Source of the DNA: JAJPKK01 sp963844635 | Lineage (GTDB): Bacteria > Pseudomonadota > Alphaproteobacteria > Rhizobiales > Xanthobacteraceae | Direction: 5' to 3' | DNA length: 64,000 nt | Assembly (NCBI GenBank): GCA_963844635.1 | Contig: CAWJPD010000010.1 | Coordinates: 1-64,000 of the forward strand | Part shown: in pieces, positions 17,711 to 26,997 of the stretch | How positions within the stretch are numbered: the stretch's first letter is position 1 | Layout: each line of letters opens with the position of its first letter | Notes under the pieces: model-generated | The model's database searches: none | What the model saw: only the letters and a program-made list of their open reading frames with translations | Told to the model about the DNA's origin: nothing | Program-made: the position numbers and the translations under genes

Positions 17711-20414
17711 TCACGTTTGCGCCTGCGCGGCCTGGCCGTCGCCAAAAAGCGCCTTGGTTGCGACCGCTGCGCGAGCCTCGACCTCTTTTGCCGCGATTTC
17801 GGCGCGTAAGATCAATGACTCAATTACGTTTTCGGCGCGCAATTGAAAGTCACTCGATGCCGTTTCGAATCTTCTCTGCAAGATTTCCGTCAGTGCCGAG
17901 GTCCGGGTCTCGATCTCCTTCACCGCGGTCTCGGAATGCTCGACCATATGGGCTGCCGCCGCTGCCGTGCGGGTTTCGATTTCGCGCGTGACGACTTCGG
18001 TGTGGTCAGACAGCAGCTCGGTGGCTCTGGTGGCGCGCGTTTCGAGGTCACGAACGGCGGCATCGACGTCACGGGCGGCGGCATCGCCGTTGCGTGTGAG
18101 TGACTTCGGTGGCCTTCGCAACACGCGCCCCCAGCTCGTGTGCGACGGCCTCGGCAAGACCATCAAGGCGCTCGGCTACTTGTCTGGTGCGCGTTTCGAG
18201 CGCGTTGGTCGCAGCATCGGCTTGGCCGAGCAGCAGGTCCTCGATCTGGCCGATCCGATGATCAAGCTTCTCCGACAATTGGTTGGCGCTCTGCGACAAT
18301 TCGTTAGCCCGCACGTCGAGGGTCTCGCTGGTCGCGCCGATCGTGGCGGCCAACGTGCTCACGAGCGCGTTGCCGTGCGTTGTCACCGTCGACGAAATGC
18401 TCTCTTCGAATTCCCTGGTGACGTCTTTTCCGCTGTCCGTCATCGCGCGCACGACATCGAGGATATTTTGCCGGAAATTCTCGTTGAGGCTCAAGCAGCG
18501 ATTGTTCATCACGTCTTGGAAGCGCGTGAATTGCCGGTCGAGCGACGTCGTAATATCCGTCGCTGCTTTCACCACCTGCGAGTTGAAGCCGTTAAGGTCA
18601 TTCATCAGCGACTGGAGGTCGGATGTCTGCTGCCGCAGATTGTCGATAAGGTCGCTGCCTTGGGTTTTGAGGGTGAGGTCGAATTCGCCGAGGTGACGCG
18701 TAAACACATCGCACAGGGTCGAGGCATCGCGACCGATCCGATCGACAAGCTCGCGGCCGATGCGGGTGAACATGCTCTCCGCCAACGTCCCGGCATTGTT
18801 GCCGAATTGTTGAGCGACGCAGTCGCTGTGAGCGATGATCTCCTCGGTGATCTTGGTCCCGATGTCCTCGATTTTCGAAACCAACGCGTTGCCGCGCATG
18901 CCCAGTTCGATCACGATCGACTCGCCAACGGATTTAAGGACGCTGTTCACCTCCTCGCCCCGTAAGCCAACGGTTTCGGCGAGACGCCCAGCGTTGCCGA
19001 GGAAGTCCTGCGATACCGCCTCGAACTGCCCGGACATCGTCTTCGTCATATCGCGGACCCGCTCGTCCACTTTCTCCAACAGGGTTGAGCTCTGCTCGGA
19101 GAAGACGCCCATGGCTTTATCAAAGCGCTGCGTGATCGACTGCTCCAGGCTGGCTGAAGCAAGATTGACCTGCTCGCTCAGGTGATCACTCTTGGATGTG
19201 AGGGTCGCGGTCAGTCGGTTGCCAGCTCCCTCCATCGCTCGGATGGTACCGGTGCCCGTGCGTCCGAGCCGATTTAGGAGTTCGGTTCCGCATTTGGCGA
19301 GCTTCTCGATCACACGATCGACGGCGGCAGCGAGGGCGATTGTCATCTGCTCGCTTTTTTTGTTGAGCGATCGGGTTATGTTCTGCGCTACCTCAAAAGA
19401 GATCAGCTCACTTGTCGCCGCAATGTCGTGCGAAAAATCGAGATGGACACTTGAGATTGCATTGCAGGTCCTTTCGGCCTGGTCGACCAGCGTTTCGCGC
19501 TGTCGAGCGAGGCCATCCAGAAGACGGTGGAAACGCACTTCGTTTTCGTCATAAGCCCGCTCGATCGCCGACACCTCATGGGCGACCAGGGTCTCGAGCT
19601 CAGCGCCGCGCGCCACCGCGCGTTCGATGCCATCGGCCATCGCAGCCACCTCGCTGCGAATCGCTTGCCCCACGGAAATGATGGCATCGCCGGCCGTGGT
19701 CTCCGGTTGAGCGAAGCGCCGCGCCGCCTCGGCCATCGCATTGGCGACGTTGCGCAATTCCTGCGTTCGCGCGGTCATGTTTGCCACCGCATAAAAGAAT
19801 GCGATCGGTGCGCCCACAGCTCCCGCCACACAAATGGCAACTGGCAGAAGGCCCGCGGCGGCGACGGCATTCCGCAGCGCGCCGCCGAACCCGTATGCCA
19901 GTCCGAGGGTGCCAACTACCCAGATCGTTGCGAGCAGGGTCGCGACGATAAATGGCGTTTTGGCTGGAGGCCGATGCAGCCATTCGAGCATGTGGCCGGC
20001 CGTTTGCCGGTCATCGTTAGCGGCCCGCACAACGTTTGCGTCTACCTGTCGTGATGGTGAGACAAAGGAAGCATCGGCGGGCCGCGAACCTCCGTGCAAG
20101 CCGTATCGGCCGGTCTCTATATCGCGTCTCGGCTGGACATCAGATAGAACATCGTCGGACCGCGGACCTCCGCGCACAGCACGTGGACCGCCTCCGATAT
20201 CGCGTCTCAGCGGGACATCCGATTGAACATCGCCCGCCCACGGGCCTCGATGCAAACCGCGTTGGCCTGCATTCTTCCCGCTATTTTTCTCGAGCGCAGC
20301 CGGATCAGCCGTGGTCGCACCTGTTTTGGTTCGGTCGCGCGTGTTTAGCGCTTCCTGGATCGCTAACAGTGCCTGCCCTGTCAGATCCTCGTTCTTTTTC
20401 CGAAAGATTGCCAT
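17711..20414 (-). CDS. Large membrane-anchored coiled-coil (apolipoprotein-like) protein, one frameshift
   Basis: The start at 20414 gives MAIFRKKNEDLTGQALLAIQ. A low-complexity arginine/glycine region follows, with repeated RGG/GPRSDDVxSDVxxRRDI units (residues ~55-130). Two transmembrane helices come next (FIVATLLATIWVVGTLGLAYG and AAGLLPVAICVAGAVGAPIAF), then ~600 residues of alanine/glutamate-rich amphipathic helix. The reading frame breaks near 18092 and continues in the next frame to 17711 (ATELLSDHTEVVTREIETRT...). Repaired length is ~900 residues. The helical part shows 11-residue-like periodic motifs resembling apolipoprotein or methyl-accepting signalling helices. I recognise it only as a large rhizobial protein of unknown function; a structural role at the inner membrane is inference. 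Confidence 0.6.
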
Positions 20415-20745
20415 GATCTTGCCGCCCTCGCAAATTCCCAGTTCCCTTCCTAGCTCGAATCCAGACCGAAGCGAAGGTATCAATGTGCGGCGATCACAGT
20501 CTGTTTCGACTGACGGCGCTCACGGCTGACGGTCCTGAAGGTGCTGACGGATCTGACGGTGCTGGCGGTTGCTCGAAATGAAGGTTCGAGTGCCTGCTGT
20601 GGACAAATGCTTCAGCGTCCGCGAAAGCGCTTGAGAGCCTGGGGCGATCGGGGCTGGGCGCTGAAGCGGTCCATGGGTTCATCGGAGAAGGAGACCGACA
20701 CTCGCCTTACGCGGCCGCCGATTTGCGGAAGCTGCCCCGGTACGC
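20415..20745. other. No gene; short G-x-y coding-like microrepeat (20415-20745)
   Basis: Upstream of the coiled-coil gene. At 20509-20575 a CTGACGG-type unit recurs imperfectly five or six times, in one frame giving a glycine-every-third pattern (GPEGADGSDGAGG) and on the other strand PSAPSDPSAPSGPS. No start codon or ribosome binding site makes it a gene. Confidence 0.4.
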
Positions 20746-20817
20746 CAGCACCGCTCCGGTATCTCGGCTTTTCTGAGTGAAGCCGTAAAATACCTTTATT
20801 GGCGGCTTAGATATTGA
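20746..20817 (+). pseudogene. YdcF/DUF218 remnant, extreme C-terminus (copy 4)
   Basis: Twenty-three codons, QHRSGISAFLSEAVKYLYWR then LRY-stop, match the last residues of the copy ending at 3343 (QHSSGISAFRSEVMKYLYYR then LRY-stop). The DNA after the stop (GAGAT) also matches. It sits ~130 bp upstream of the carbamoyltransferase. Confidence 0.65.
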
Positions 20818-20950
20818 GATAGTTGCGTTCAAGCGGACGCGAGCGTTCAAGCGTGGCAAACAAAGCTGCCCGTCGTCCCAGCCTGTCTGACAACGAAGGC
20901 AAAGTAGACCGCGAAGCAAAGTAGAAGAAGGAGGAGCGTTTTCATTTTAC

Positions 20951-22729
20951 ATGATTATCTTAGGTCTCAATGCGTATCATGCTGACTCCGCGGCTTGTAT
21001 CGTTCGCGACGGTGTTCTTCTCGCTGCCGCCGAAGAAGAGCGGTTCCGCCGCATCAAACATTGGGCCGGCTTCCCGTCCCATGCCGTCCGCTATTGCCTT
21101 AAAGAAGCAAAAATCGACTTGGCGGATGTGACCTGCGTTGCCGTCAATCGCAGCAGCCGCGCCAATCTCTTCGCCAAGCTCTCCTACGTCCTCGCCCGCC
21201 GGCCAAGTCCTGCCTTGCTGTTGGCCCGGTTGCGCAATCGCAGAGAGGTCGCAAGCATTTCGCAAGAGCTGGAAAGTTTGGCGCCAACGGGCCGACCGTT
21301 CTCCGGATCGATCGAATATGTTGAACACCACCTCGCCCATCTCGCCTCGGCGTTTTTTGCCTCGCCGTTTCGCGATGCGGCGGCGGTTTCTGTCGATGGC
21401 TTTGGCGATTTCGCCAGCGCTGCCTGGGGGCGCGGCGACGACCGCTCCTTGGCGGTCGAAGGACGAATCCTGTTCCCACATTCACTCGGCGTTTTCTACC
21501 AAGCGATGACGCAATATCTTGGGTTTCCGCATTACGGCGACGAATACAAGGTGATGGGGCTTGCAGCCTACGGCAACTCTCAGTGCTACAGCGAGCTTCG
21601 AGATCTCGTCTCTTGCGGCAATGACGGCAAGTTCCGTCTCAATCTGAAATTCTTTCGCCACCACCGCGAGGATATCGCCTACGAATGGCAGGGCGGCGAG
21701 CCGACTTGCGGAGGGGCTCGTACTCGCAAAACCTCGTTGAAACCTTGGGACCGGCTCGCCGCCCCGACGAGCCGCTCACCGATCGTCACCGCAATCTCGC
21801 CCGGGCCACGCAAGCGGTCTATGAAGACGCCTTCTTCAATCTGTTGACGGCGTTGCAACGACGCTCTGGCCAGAGATCGATCGCGCTTGCCGGCGGCTGC
21901 GCCTACAATTCGGTTGCGAACGGCAAGATACGCGATCGCACCCTGTTCCAGCACGCTTATCTGCAATCCGCGGCGGGGGATGCCGGCGGTGCGATCGGCG
22001 CTGCTTTTGTGGTCTGGCACCGCCATGGCAAACGCGCCGGCGAAATGACCCACGCCTATTGGGGGCCTTGGTTCACCGAAGCCGAGATTGAACGCTTGTT
22101 GTCCGGATGCGGCACGGGGATTGCCTCGCAGGGCTGCACGATCCGCCGTTTTGATGATGACAGGGAGCTGCTGGAGACCGTCGCACGCGCGATCGCCGAT
22201 GGCTTGGTCGTCGGCTGGTTCCAGGGCCGGATGGAATGGGGACCGCGCGCGCTCGGCAACCGCTCCATCCTCGGCGATCCGCGCCGCGACAATATGAAAG
22301 ACATCCTCAATCTAAAGATCAAACGCCGCGAATTGTTTCGGCCATTTGCCCCCTCGGTGCTGCGGGAGTCCGTGTCTGATTGGTTCGAACGTGATGAGGA
22401 TGTTCCCTTCATGCTCCAAGTGTTGCCGAATTCGACCCGAGCGGCGCAGCCAAATTCCGGCAGTCACCCACGTCGATGGAACCGGCAGATTGCAGACGGT
22501 GAGCCGCGACACCAATCCCCGCTACTACGCCCTCATCCAAGCATTTTTTCGTCTCACCGGGGTTCCGATGGTGCTCAATACATCGTTCAATGAAAACGAA
22601 CCCGTTGTCTGCCGCCCAGAGGAAGCCTTGGACTGCTTTCTGCGCACCAAAATGGATGTTTTGGTCCTGGGCGACCACCTGGTCTCTCGCTTCCCACAAG
22701 CGACGGCCGAATTCCCAAATGCCGCCTGA
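20951..22729 (+). pseudogene. Carbamoyltransferase (NodU/CmcH family), two frameshifts
   Basis: These enzymes transfer a carbamoyl group from carbamoyl phosphate to a hydroxyl of a sugar or Nod factor. The start MIILGLNAYHADSAACIVRD is canonical. The N-terminal domain has the metal-binding histidines in EYVEHHLAHLASAFFASPF, then VSVDGFGDFASAAWG and GDEYKVMGLAAYG. The frame shifts near 21716, continuing QRSIALAGGCAYNSVANGKI, then FQGRMEWGPRALGNRSILGD. It shifts again near 22425, ending PMVLNTSFNENEPVVCRPEE and a stop at 22729. Repaired length is ~592 residues, normal for the family. All key motifs survive, so the shifts may be sequence errors. It is followed by a glycosyltransferase 41 bp downstream, forming module B. 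Confidence 0.85.
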
Positions 22730-22770
22730 TAAGTCTGATTTGTGATCCGCTGTAAGTTGAAAGTACTCCG

Positions 22771-24004
22771 ATGCGGCGCGTCGTTTTTGTCAATCGGTTC
22801 TTCTTCCCTGATCATTCGGCAACCAGCCAGCTCGTTTCGGATCTCGCTTTTCACCTCACCGAGTCCGGATGCCAGGTCCTGGCGTTGACAAGCTCGCAAG
22901 TCTACGACGATCCGAAAGCCGAGCTGCCGAGCAAGGAAAACATCAAAGGTGTGCAGGTACGCCGCCTGCCATCGACACGATTTGGACGCACCGGTCTGCC
23001 AGGGCGCGCCATTGATTATTTCTCTTTCTATCGTTCGGTTTTGCGATACCTGCGTGGCGTTCTTCGTCGTGATGACATTCTCATCGCGAAGACGGATCCG
23101 CCCCTCCTTTGCCTCGCCGTCTGGCCGGCCGCCCACCAAAGCGGGGCGCCCCTCGTCAACTGGTCACAAGACCTTTATCCGGAAATTGCCGTCGAACTGG
23201 GGGTGCCGCTGGTTCGCGGACCGCCAGCTAGGATGCTGACGCGCTTGCGCAACCGCTGCTTCAAGTCGGCCGCCGCAAACGTCGTTGTTGGCGAGCTGAT
23301 GCGCGAGAAGGTGGTCGCGCTCGGCGTTCCCGCCAGGAAGATTCATTTCATTCCGAACTGGTGCGACGACGAACAGCTCATCCCCGTTCCTCATGTTGAG
23401 AATCCGTTGCGCCGGGAATGGGTGCTGGAGGAAAGGTTCGTCGTCGGCTACTCCGGGAATTTGGGACGCGCACACGAGTTCCGAACGATCCTCGCCGCCG
23501 CCGAACAGCTTCGCGACCAATCGCACATCCTTTTCCTGATGATCGGGGGCGGTCAAGGCTTCGATGAGTTGTCGAGGGAGGTTTCAAATCGGCAACTGCA
23601 GAACCTTTTTCGCTTTTTGCCCTACCAGGCCCAAGCGCATCTGAAATACTCCTTGAGTGCGCCGGACGTCCATTGGCTTTCACTGCGCCCCGAAGTTGAG
23701 GGCCTGATTGTTCCCAGCAAGTTTTACGGCATTGCCGCCGCAGGTCGGCCCACAATCGCCATTGGCGCGCAGGACGGCGAAATCGCGCACTTGGTGCGAG
23801 AGAATCGGTGCGGGTTGGCAATCGCGACGGACGATTCTGTCAACTCTTGCTCGGAGCCTTGTGGCGCTCTCGTCAGACCGCGAGACCGTTGAATTGATGG
23901 GTGTCCGCGCTCGCCAAATGTTGGAAGCGCAGTTCTCGCGCAAACAAGCTCTGGATCGGTGGCACGATCTACTAAGCCATTTCGATCGCGACGGTAAACG
24001 ATAA
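22771..24004 (+). CDS. Glycosyltransferase family 4 (WbuB-like), frameshift near the C-terminus
   Basis: A GT-B glycosyltransferase of the WbuB type found in capsule and O-antigen clusters. The ATG at 22771 starts MRRVVFVNRFFFPDHSATSQ. N-terminal acceptor domain motifs are followed by VNWSQDLYPEIAVELGVPL, KIHFIPNWCDDEQLIPVP, FVVGYSGNLGRAHEFRTILA, FLMIGGGQGFDEL and PSKFYGIAAAGRPTIAIG. Near 23845 the frame shifts by one base; the true C-terminus is DRETVELMGVRARQMLEAQF, SRKQALDRWHDLL, ending at 24004 (~411 residues). It probably forms an operon with the carbamoyltransferase. Confidence 0.85.
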
Positions 24005-24078
24005 TTCGCCGATTAGGCAGCGATCGCTGAGTTGACAACCGTGTGGCAGACTGGCGTCTCATCGCTGAAAAACTGAAA

Positions 24079-24103
24079 ACCGGCGGGCATTGAGCCCGCC
24101 GGT
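24079..24103. terminator. Strong GC hairpin between convergent genes
   Basis: A perfect 10-bp stem (ACCGGCGGGC / GCCCGCCGGT) with a 5-nt loop lies between the glycosyltransferase stop (24004, plus) and the barrel gene stop (24161, minus). Read on the minus strand it is followed by a T-rich run (GTTTTCAGTTTTTC), so it looks like an intrinsic terminator for the barrel gene and may also serve the plus strand. Confidence 0.8.
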
Positions 24104-24160
24104 ATGATGCCGCCCTTGAGTTGTCTGCTGGAAGATCAGAGGCGGTCGATCAACTCGATA

Positions 24161-24966
24161 TCACCAAAACTTCCAATTCACTCCAGCCTTAATGACATGG
24201 ATGGATTCATCGATCGCGATCGGAATACCGGGAACGCCGGTTGTTGCAGGAACGGTGGTGAAATTGAAGTTGTACGAGTTTTTCGCGATGTCGATGAAAT
24301 TATACTCGATCTTTGCCGACCAATTCGGAAGGAAGGCATACTCGATGCCTGTCCCCAACAGACCGCCGGTTCGGGTCGCGCTCTGACTTGCGTTCGCAGC
24401 GATCGTGGTCGACCCAACTCCGGTGAACCCGATTGTGGCACTATTCCCAATGCTGTAGTCGCTATCGACCCAGGCAACACCGCCCTTCAGATAAAGCAAG
24501 GCTCTATCATATGCAATGACCCCCAGGCGGCCTGTAACATCTGCGATGTTTTTGTGTTGAACGTTGCAGTTGAATAGCAGCACGCATGGAGCATTACCCT
24601 GCAGCCCGGACCAATCAAAATCGCCTTCGATGCCCACAAGGAACGTGCTGAATTGCCAATTATAGCCTCCTTGGACGCCACCAAGGAATCCATTGAACGT
24701 CTGCGAGGTCACCGGCAAGACAGCAGAAAGCGTCGTACCGGGACCACCAATAAGCGGGCCTAAGACACTCAGATCAGCGGCAACTCGTTCGTACCCCAAC
24801 CGGATCCTACGTTTCCACCAATATAGAAGCCAGTCCACGAATATGCCGGCGCTGCCATGGGCAAAGCTTTGTAAGTCCCCAAATCTGCCGCAGAAGCGGG
24901 CGCGGCCGCAAGCAGCGCCACCCACGCAGCCGAAGTGACAAACAGTAACCGATTCATCGATTTCAT
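24161..24966 (-). CDS. Outer-membrane beta-barrel protein (Omp25/RopB type), frameshifted
   Basis: Starts MKSMNRLLFVTSAAWVALLA at 24966 with a signal peptide cleaved near ASAAD, then YSWTGFYIGGNVGSGWG. A one-base shift near 24790 moves it to the frame that continues FNGFLGGVQGGYNWQFSTFL, VGIEGDFDWSGLQG, LGVIAYDRALLYLKGGVAW, GTGIEYAFLPNWSAKIEYNF and the terminal VIKAGVNWKFW. Repaired length is ~268 residues. Same family as 15684-16634 but distinct in sequence. A strong hairpin terminator follows it. Confidence 0.8.
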
Positions 24967-25311
24967 CCCCCGCTTGTTGGCACGAATCCAATTGACTAAA
25001 CGTAATCCAAAACTAACCTCCAGTCTGTTGTCGCTGAGCAACACTCAAGGACTTTTTCGGCGATGTTTTGGGGTAATGGTTGCGTCCGACACTTGCGCTT
25101 GTGCTGAGGCAACTCAGCGGTGCCGAACAGTGTCCCGGCGCAGTCCGTCACGAGCAATACCCCGTGGGGCTTTTCAATGCGGGTCGACACAATGATACCC
25201 GTTGCCGCTCGACGGCTACCCGTGCGAAGACGGTTCACAAAAATGCGGGGAGCCTTACACACGCACCCGCGTGCTGGAGCTTTCGGCCAATCTGTCGAGG
25301 AGCCTTGATCG
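24967..25311. other. No gene recognised (24967-25311)
   Basis: Upstream region of the barrel gene, then stop-rich sequence. Nothing identifiable. Confidence 0.35.
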
Positions 25312-25520
25312 CGACCCACTATGCGCCTCCGTCTTCCTTTGCCCAATCGGCGCGAGCGAGCACCTCCCGATAGGTGCTGGGGACGTCGACCTCGAAGCCG
25401 ACGATCGCGTCGGTAGGGACTTCAAGCTTCAACAAAGTGTCTCGAAGAAGGTGGGGGCGCCCGAGAACGATCCCTTGTTCCTCGATGAGACTGAGTTTGA
25501 CATTGGCGAGAGGATTTAAT
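25312..25520 (-). pseudogene. Probable YdcF/DUF218 remnant, central part (copy 5)
   Basis: Minus-strand frame without a start codon: NPLANVKLSLIEEQG, then RPHLLRDTLLKLEVPTDAIV, GFEVDVPSTYREVLARADW and a stop. The pattern 'VP...STYxEALxxxxWA' corresponds to the segment before the IIVPTEIF motif of YdcF-type proteins, and resembles LSNTYDEAQALAIW of the 3003-3343 copy. Weaker than the other copies and on the opposite strand. Confidence 0.4.
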
Positions 25521-25878
25521 TGGCAAGCCCTTTTTTAAGAGATTCTGCGGCCACGAACGGCCGGAGATTCTCGCCCCCGCTCAATACCGCGATGGCATCA
25601 GCCGCTTGAGGAAGGTCTTGGGTAACCCAAGCCGTGCAGCCTCGGTCAAAAGCAGGGACCCTTCAACCGAGACAAGTAAAGCAAGAGGAACCGTCAAGAT
25701 TACGAGAAGCGGATATTTGACGGATCGATGCATGGAACTGGCCTATGTAATCGTGTGTGTGCAGAAACCAAGAGATATCTTTAGCGAAGCGAATACCGTT
25801 ACTTTAACAACTTTGCCTATTTGATTGCTTCTTTAGCCCCCGCCACCGCGATGCCGCCATAATCGGAGGTACAAGGTG
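25521..25878. other. Intergenic, upstream of the NusG-like gene (25521-25878)
   Basis: No gene. It becomes AT-rich near 25740-25830 and ends with a strong Shine-Dalgarno-like GGAGGT at 25865 followed by a GTG at 25876, discussed under the antiterminator gene. Confidence 0.35.
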
Positions 25879-25901
25879 ACCCCCGGGGCGGGGTATTTTT
25901 T
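25879..25901 (+). promoter_or_regulatory. Leader hairpin with T-run (attenuator/terminator-like)
   Basis: ACCCC at 25879-25883 pairs with GGGGT at 25890-25894, followed at once by ATTTTTT (25895-25901). This is the form of a short intrinsic terminator and lies 28 bp before the ATG of a NusG/RfaH-like antiterminator. It overlaps an alternative GTG reading frame that starts at 25876. Confidence 0.55.
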
Positions 25902-25929
25902 CCTTTCTTCAACAGCCGCCGAGGTGTTC

Positions 25930-26469
25930 ATGTCCAACCGATGGTACGCGGTACATGCCAAGCCGTCCCGCGAGCAGCTGGCGAAAGAGCAACTTAAAGC
26001 ACAAGAATTCGAGACGTTTCTTCCTTCGCGCCTCAAGACCGTCACCCGGCGGCGGAAACTGACGACCGTCGTCGCTCCTTTTTTCTCTCGCTATTTGTTC
26101 GTCCGACTGAACCTGACGCGCGATCGGTGGCGCAGTGTCAATGGCACGATCGGCGTCAACAGCCTTGTCATGTTCGGAGATCAGCCGCAGCCCTTGCCTT
26201 TCGGCGTGGTGGAAGCAATGATCGCATCGGCCGATTCAACCGGCCTGGTGCATCTGGAACAGAGTCTTGCCGTCGGATCGCGGGTGCGCTTATTGGCCGG
26301 CCCGTTTGCCGATCAGCTCGGAATTCTGGACCGTGTGGACGATTCCGGCCGGGTTCGCGTTTTGCTGAAAATCATGAATTCGCAGGTCCCGGTGCAGGTA
26401 TCGCGAAAGCTGGTTATGGCGGTTCTCTCTCCGACGCTCGCGGACGAACCTGTCTTTGCCAACCCTTGA
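25930..26469 (+). CDS. NusG/RfaH-family specialised transcription antiterminator
   Basis: These NusG paralogues bind RNA polymerase and keep it transcribing through long polysaccharide operons. The 179-residue protein starts MSNRWYAVHAKPSREQLAKE, the canonical NGN-domain opening, and continues FLPSRLKTVTRRRKLTTVV, FSRYLFVRLNL, and a C-terminal KOW domain (GSRVRLLAGPFADQLGILDR ... RVRVLLKIMNSQVPVQVS). The ATG at 25930 follows GAGGTG. An in-frame GTG at 25876, with a better GGAGGT site, would add 18 unmatched residues (MTPGAGYFFLSS...), so I prefer 25930. It is downstream of module B rather than at the head of an operon. A terminator-like hairpin precedes it. Confidence 0.85.
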   Translation: MSNRWYAVHAKPSREQLAKEQLKAQEFETFLPSRLKTVTRRRKLTTVVAPFFSRYLFVRLNLTRDRWRSVNGTIGVNSLVMFGDQPQPLPFGVVEAMIASADSTGLVHLEQSLAVGSRVRLLAGPFADQLGILDRVDDSGRVRVLLKIMNSQVPVQVSRKLVMAVLSPTLADEPVFANP

Positions 26470-26559
26470 TCCAAAAGCTGACTGCTGTAACCACGTACAA
26501 AATGCCCTCGATATGCCTGCCGCTACCGCCGATGTCGCCCTTCGGCAATGAATCCAGTC

Positions 26560-26668
26560 CTTCTGACTTCCAAGCGCGGTCAGGGGGGATTGCGGCGGAC
26601 GTCACCGCTCCGGCCCGCATCTGCTATTGCACCAGCGATGTGTTTTTGTGGACGTCGAGGCCCACATA
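26560..26668 (-). pseudogene. IS110-family transposase N-terminal fragment
   Basis: Reading left from 26668 the frame gives YVGLDVHKNTSLVQ and a stop; the next frame follows with IADAGRSGDVRRNPP. The opening YVGLDVHK is the first strand of the DEDD catalytic domain of IS110/IS1111 transposases. Only ~35 codons remain. Confidence 0.55.
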
Positions 26669-26997
26669 GGCCTGCAGGAGCCGCCCCTGCTGCGGGAATA
26701 CTTGGGCACTCACGAGTCACCGGCCTTGGGGGGCGGAACGGATGCAGGCGGCGTTTTCCATTCAGTCGTTCAGATATCGCGCGCTCGTCGATCGCCGGAA
26801 CGCACACATCATGCAGCCGTAGGCGCGTCCGGGAATAAGGTGCGGTTGGCTCACGGGTGCTGTCCGCTCATGATTTCCATATGATACATTGTGAAAGCGG
26901 AAATTATCATCCCCGGTGCAAGGTGCCACACTCCTCTCGCGCCGATCAGGGCGCCCCGTCGAAAGGCGGGAAAGCGGGCGCAGCAAGCTCTGTCATT
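26669..26997. other. No gene recognised (26669-26997)
   Basis: Broken sequence beyond the IS110 fragment and the upstream region of the dehydrogenase gene. Confidence 0.35.

Noticed and set aside
17967..18965. Long plus-strand open frame of 332 codons
   Set aside because: It is antisense to the coiled-coil protein, whose GC-rich helical codons leave the opposite strand open. The predicted product has no motif.
20951..24004. Module B as a nodulation (nodU) locus
   Set aside because: The carbamoyltransferase family includes many antibiotic and polysaccharide enzymes. No nodA, nodB, nodC or nod box was seen, so nodulation cannot be claimed.
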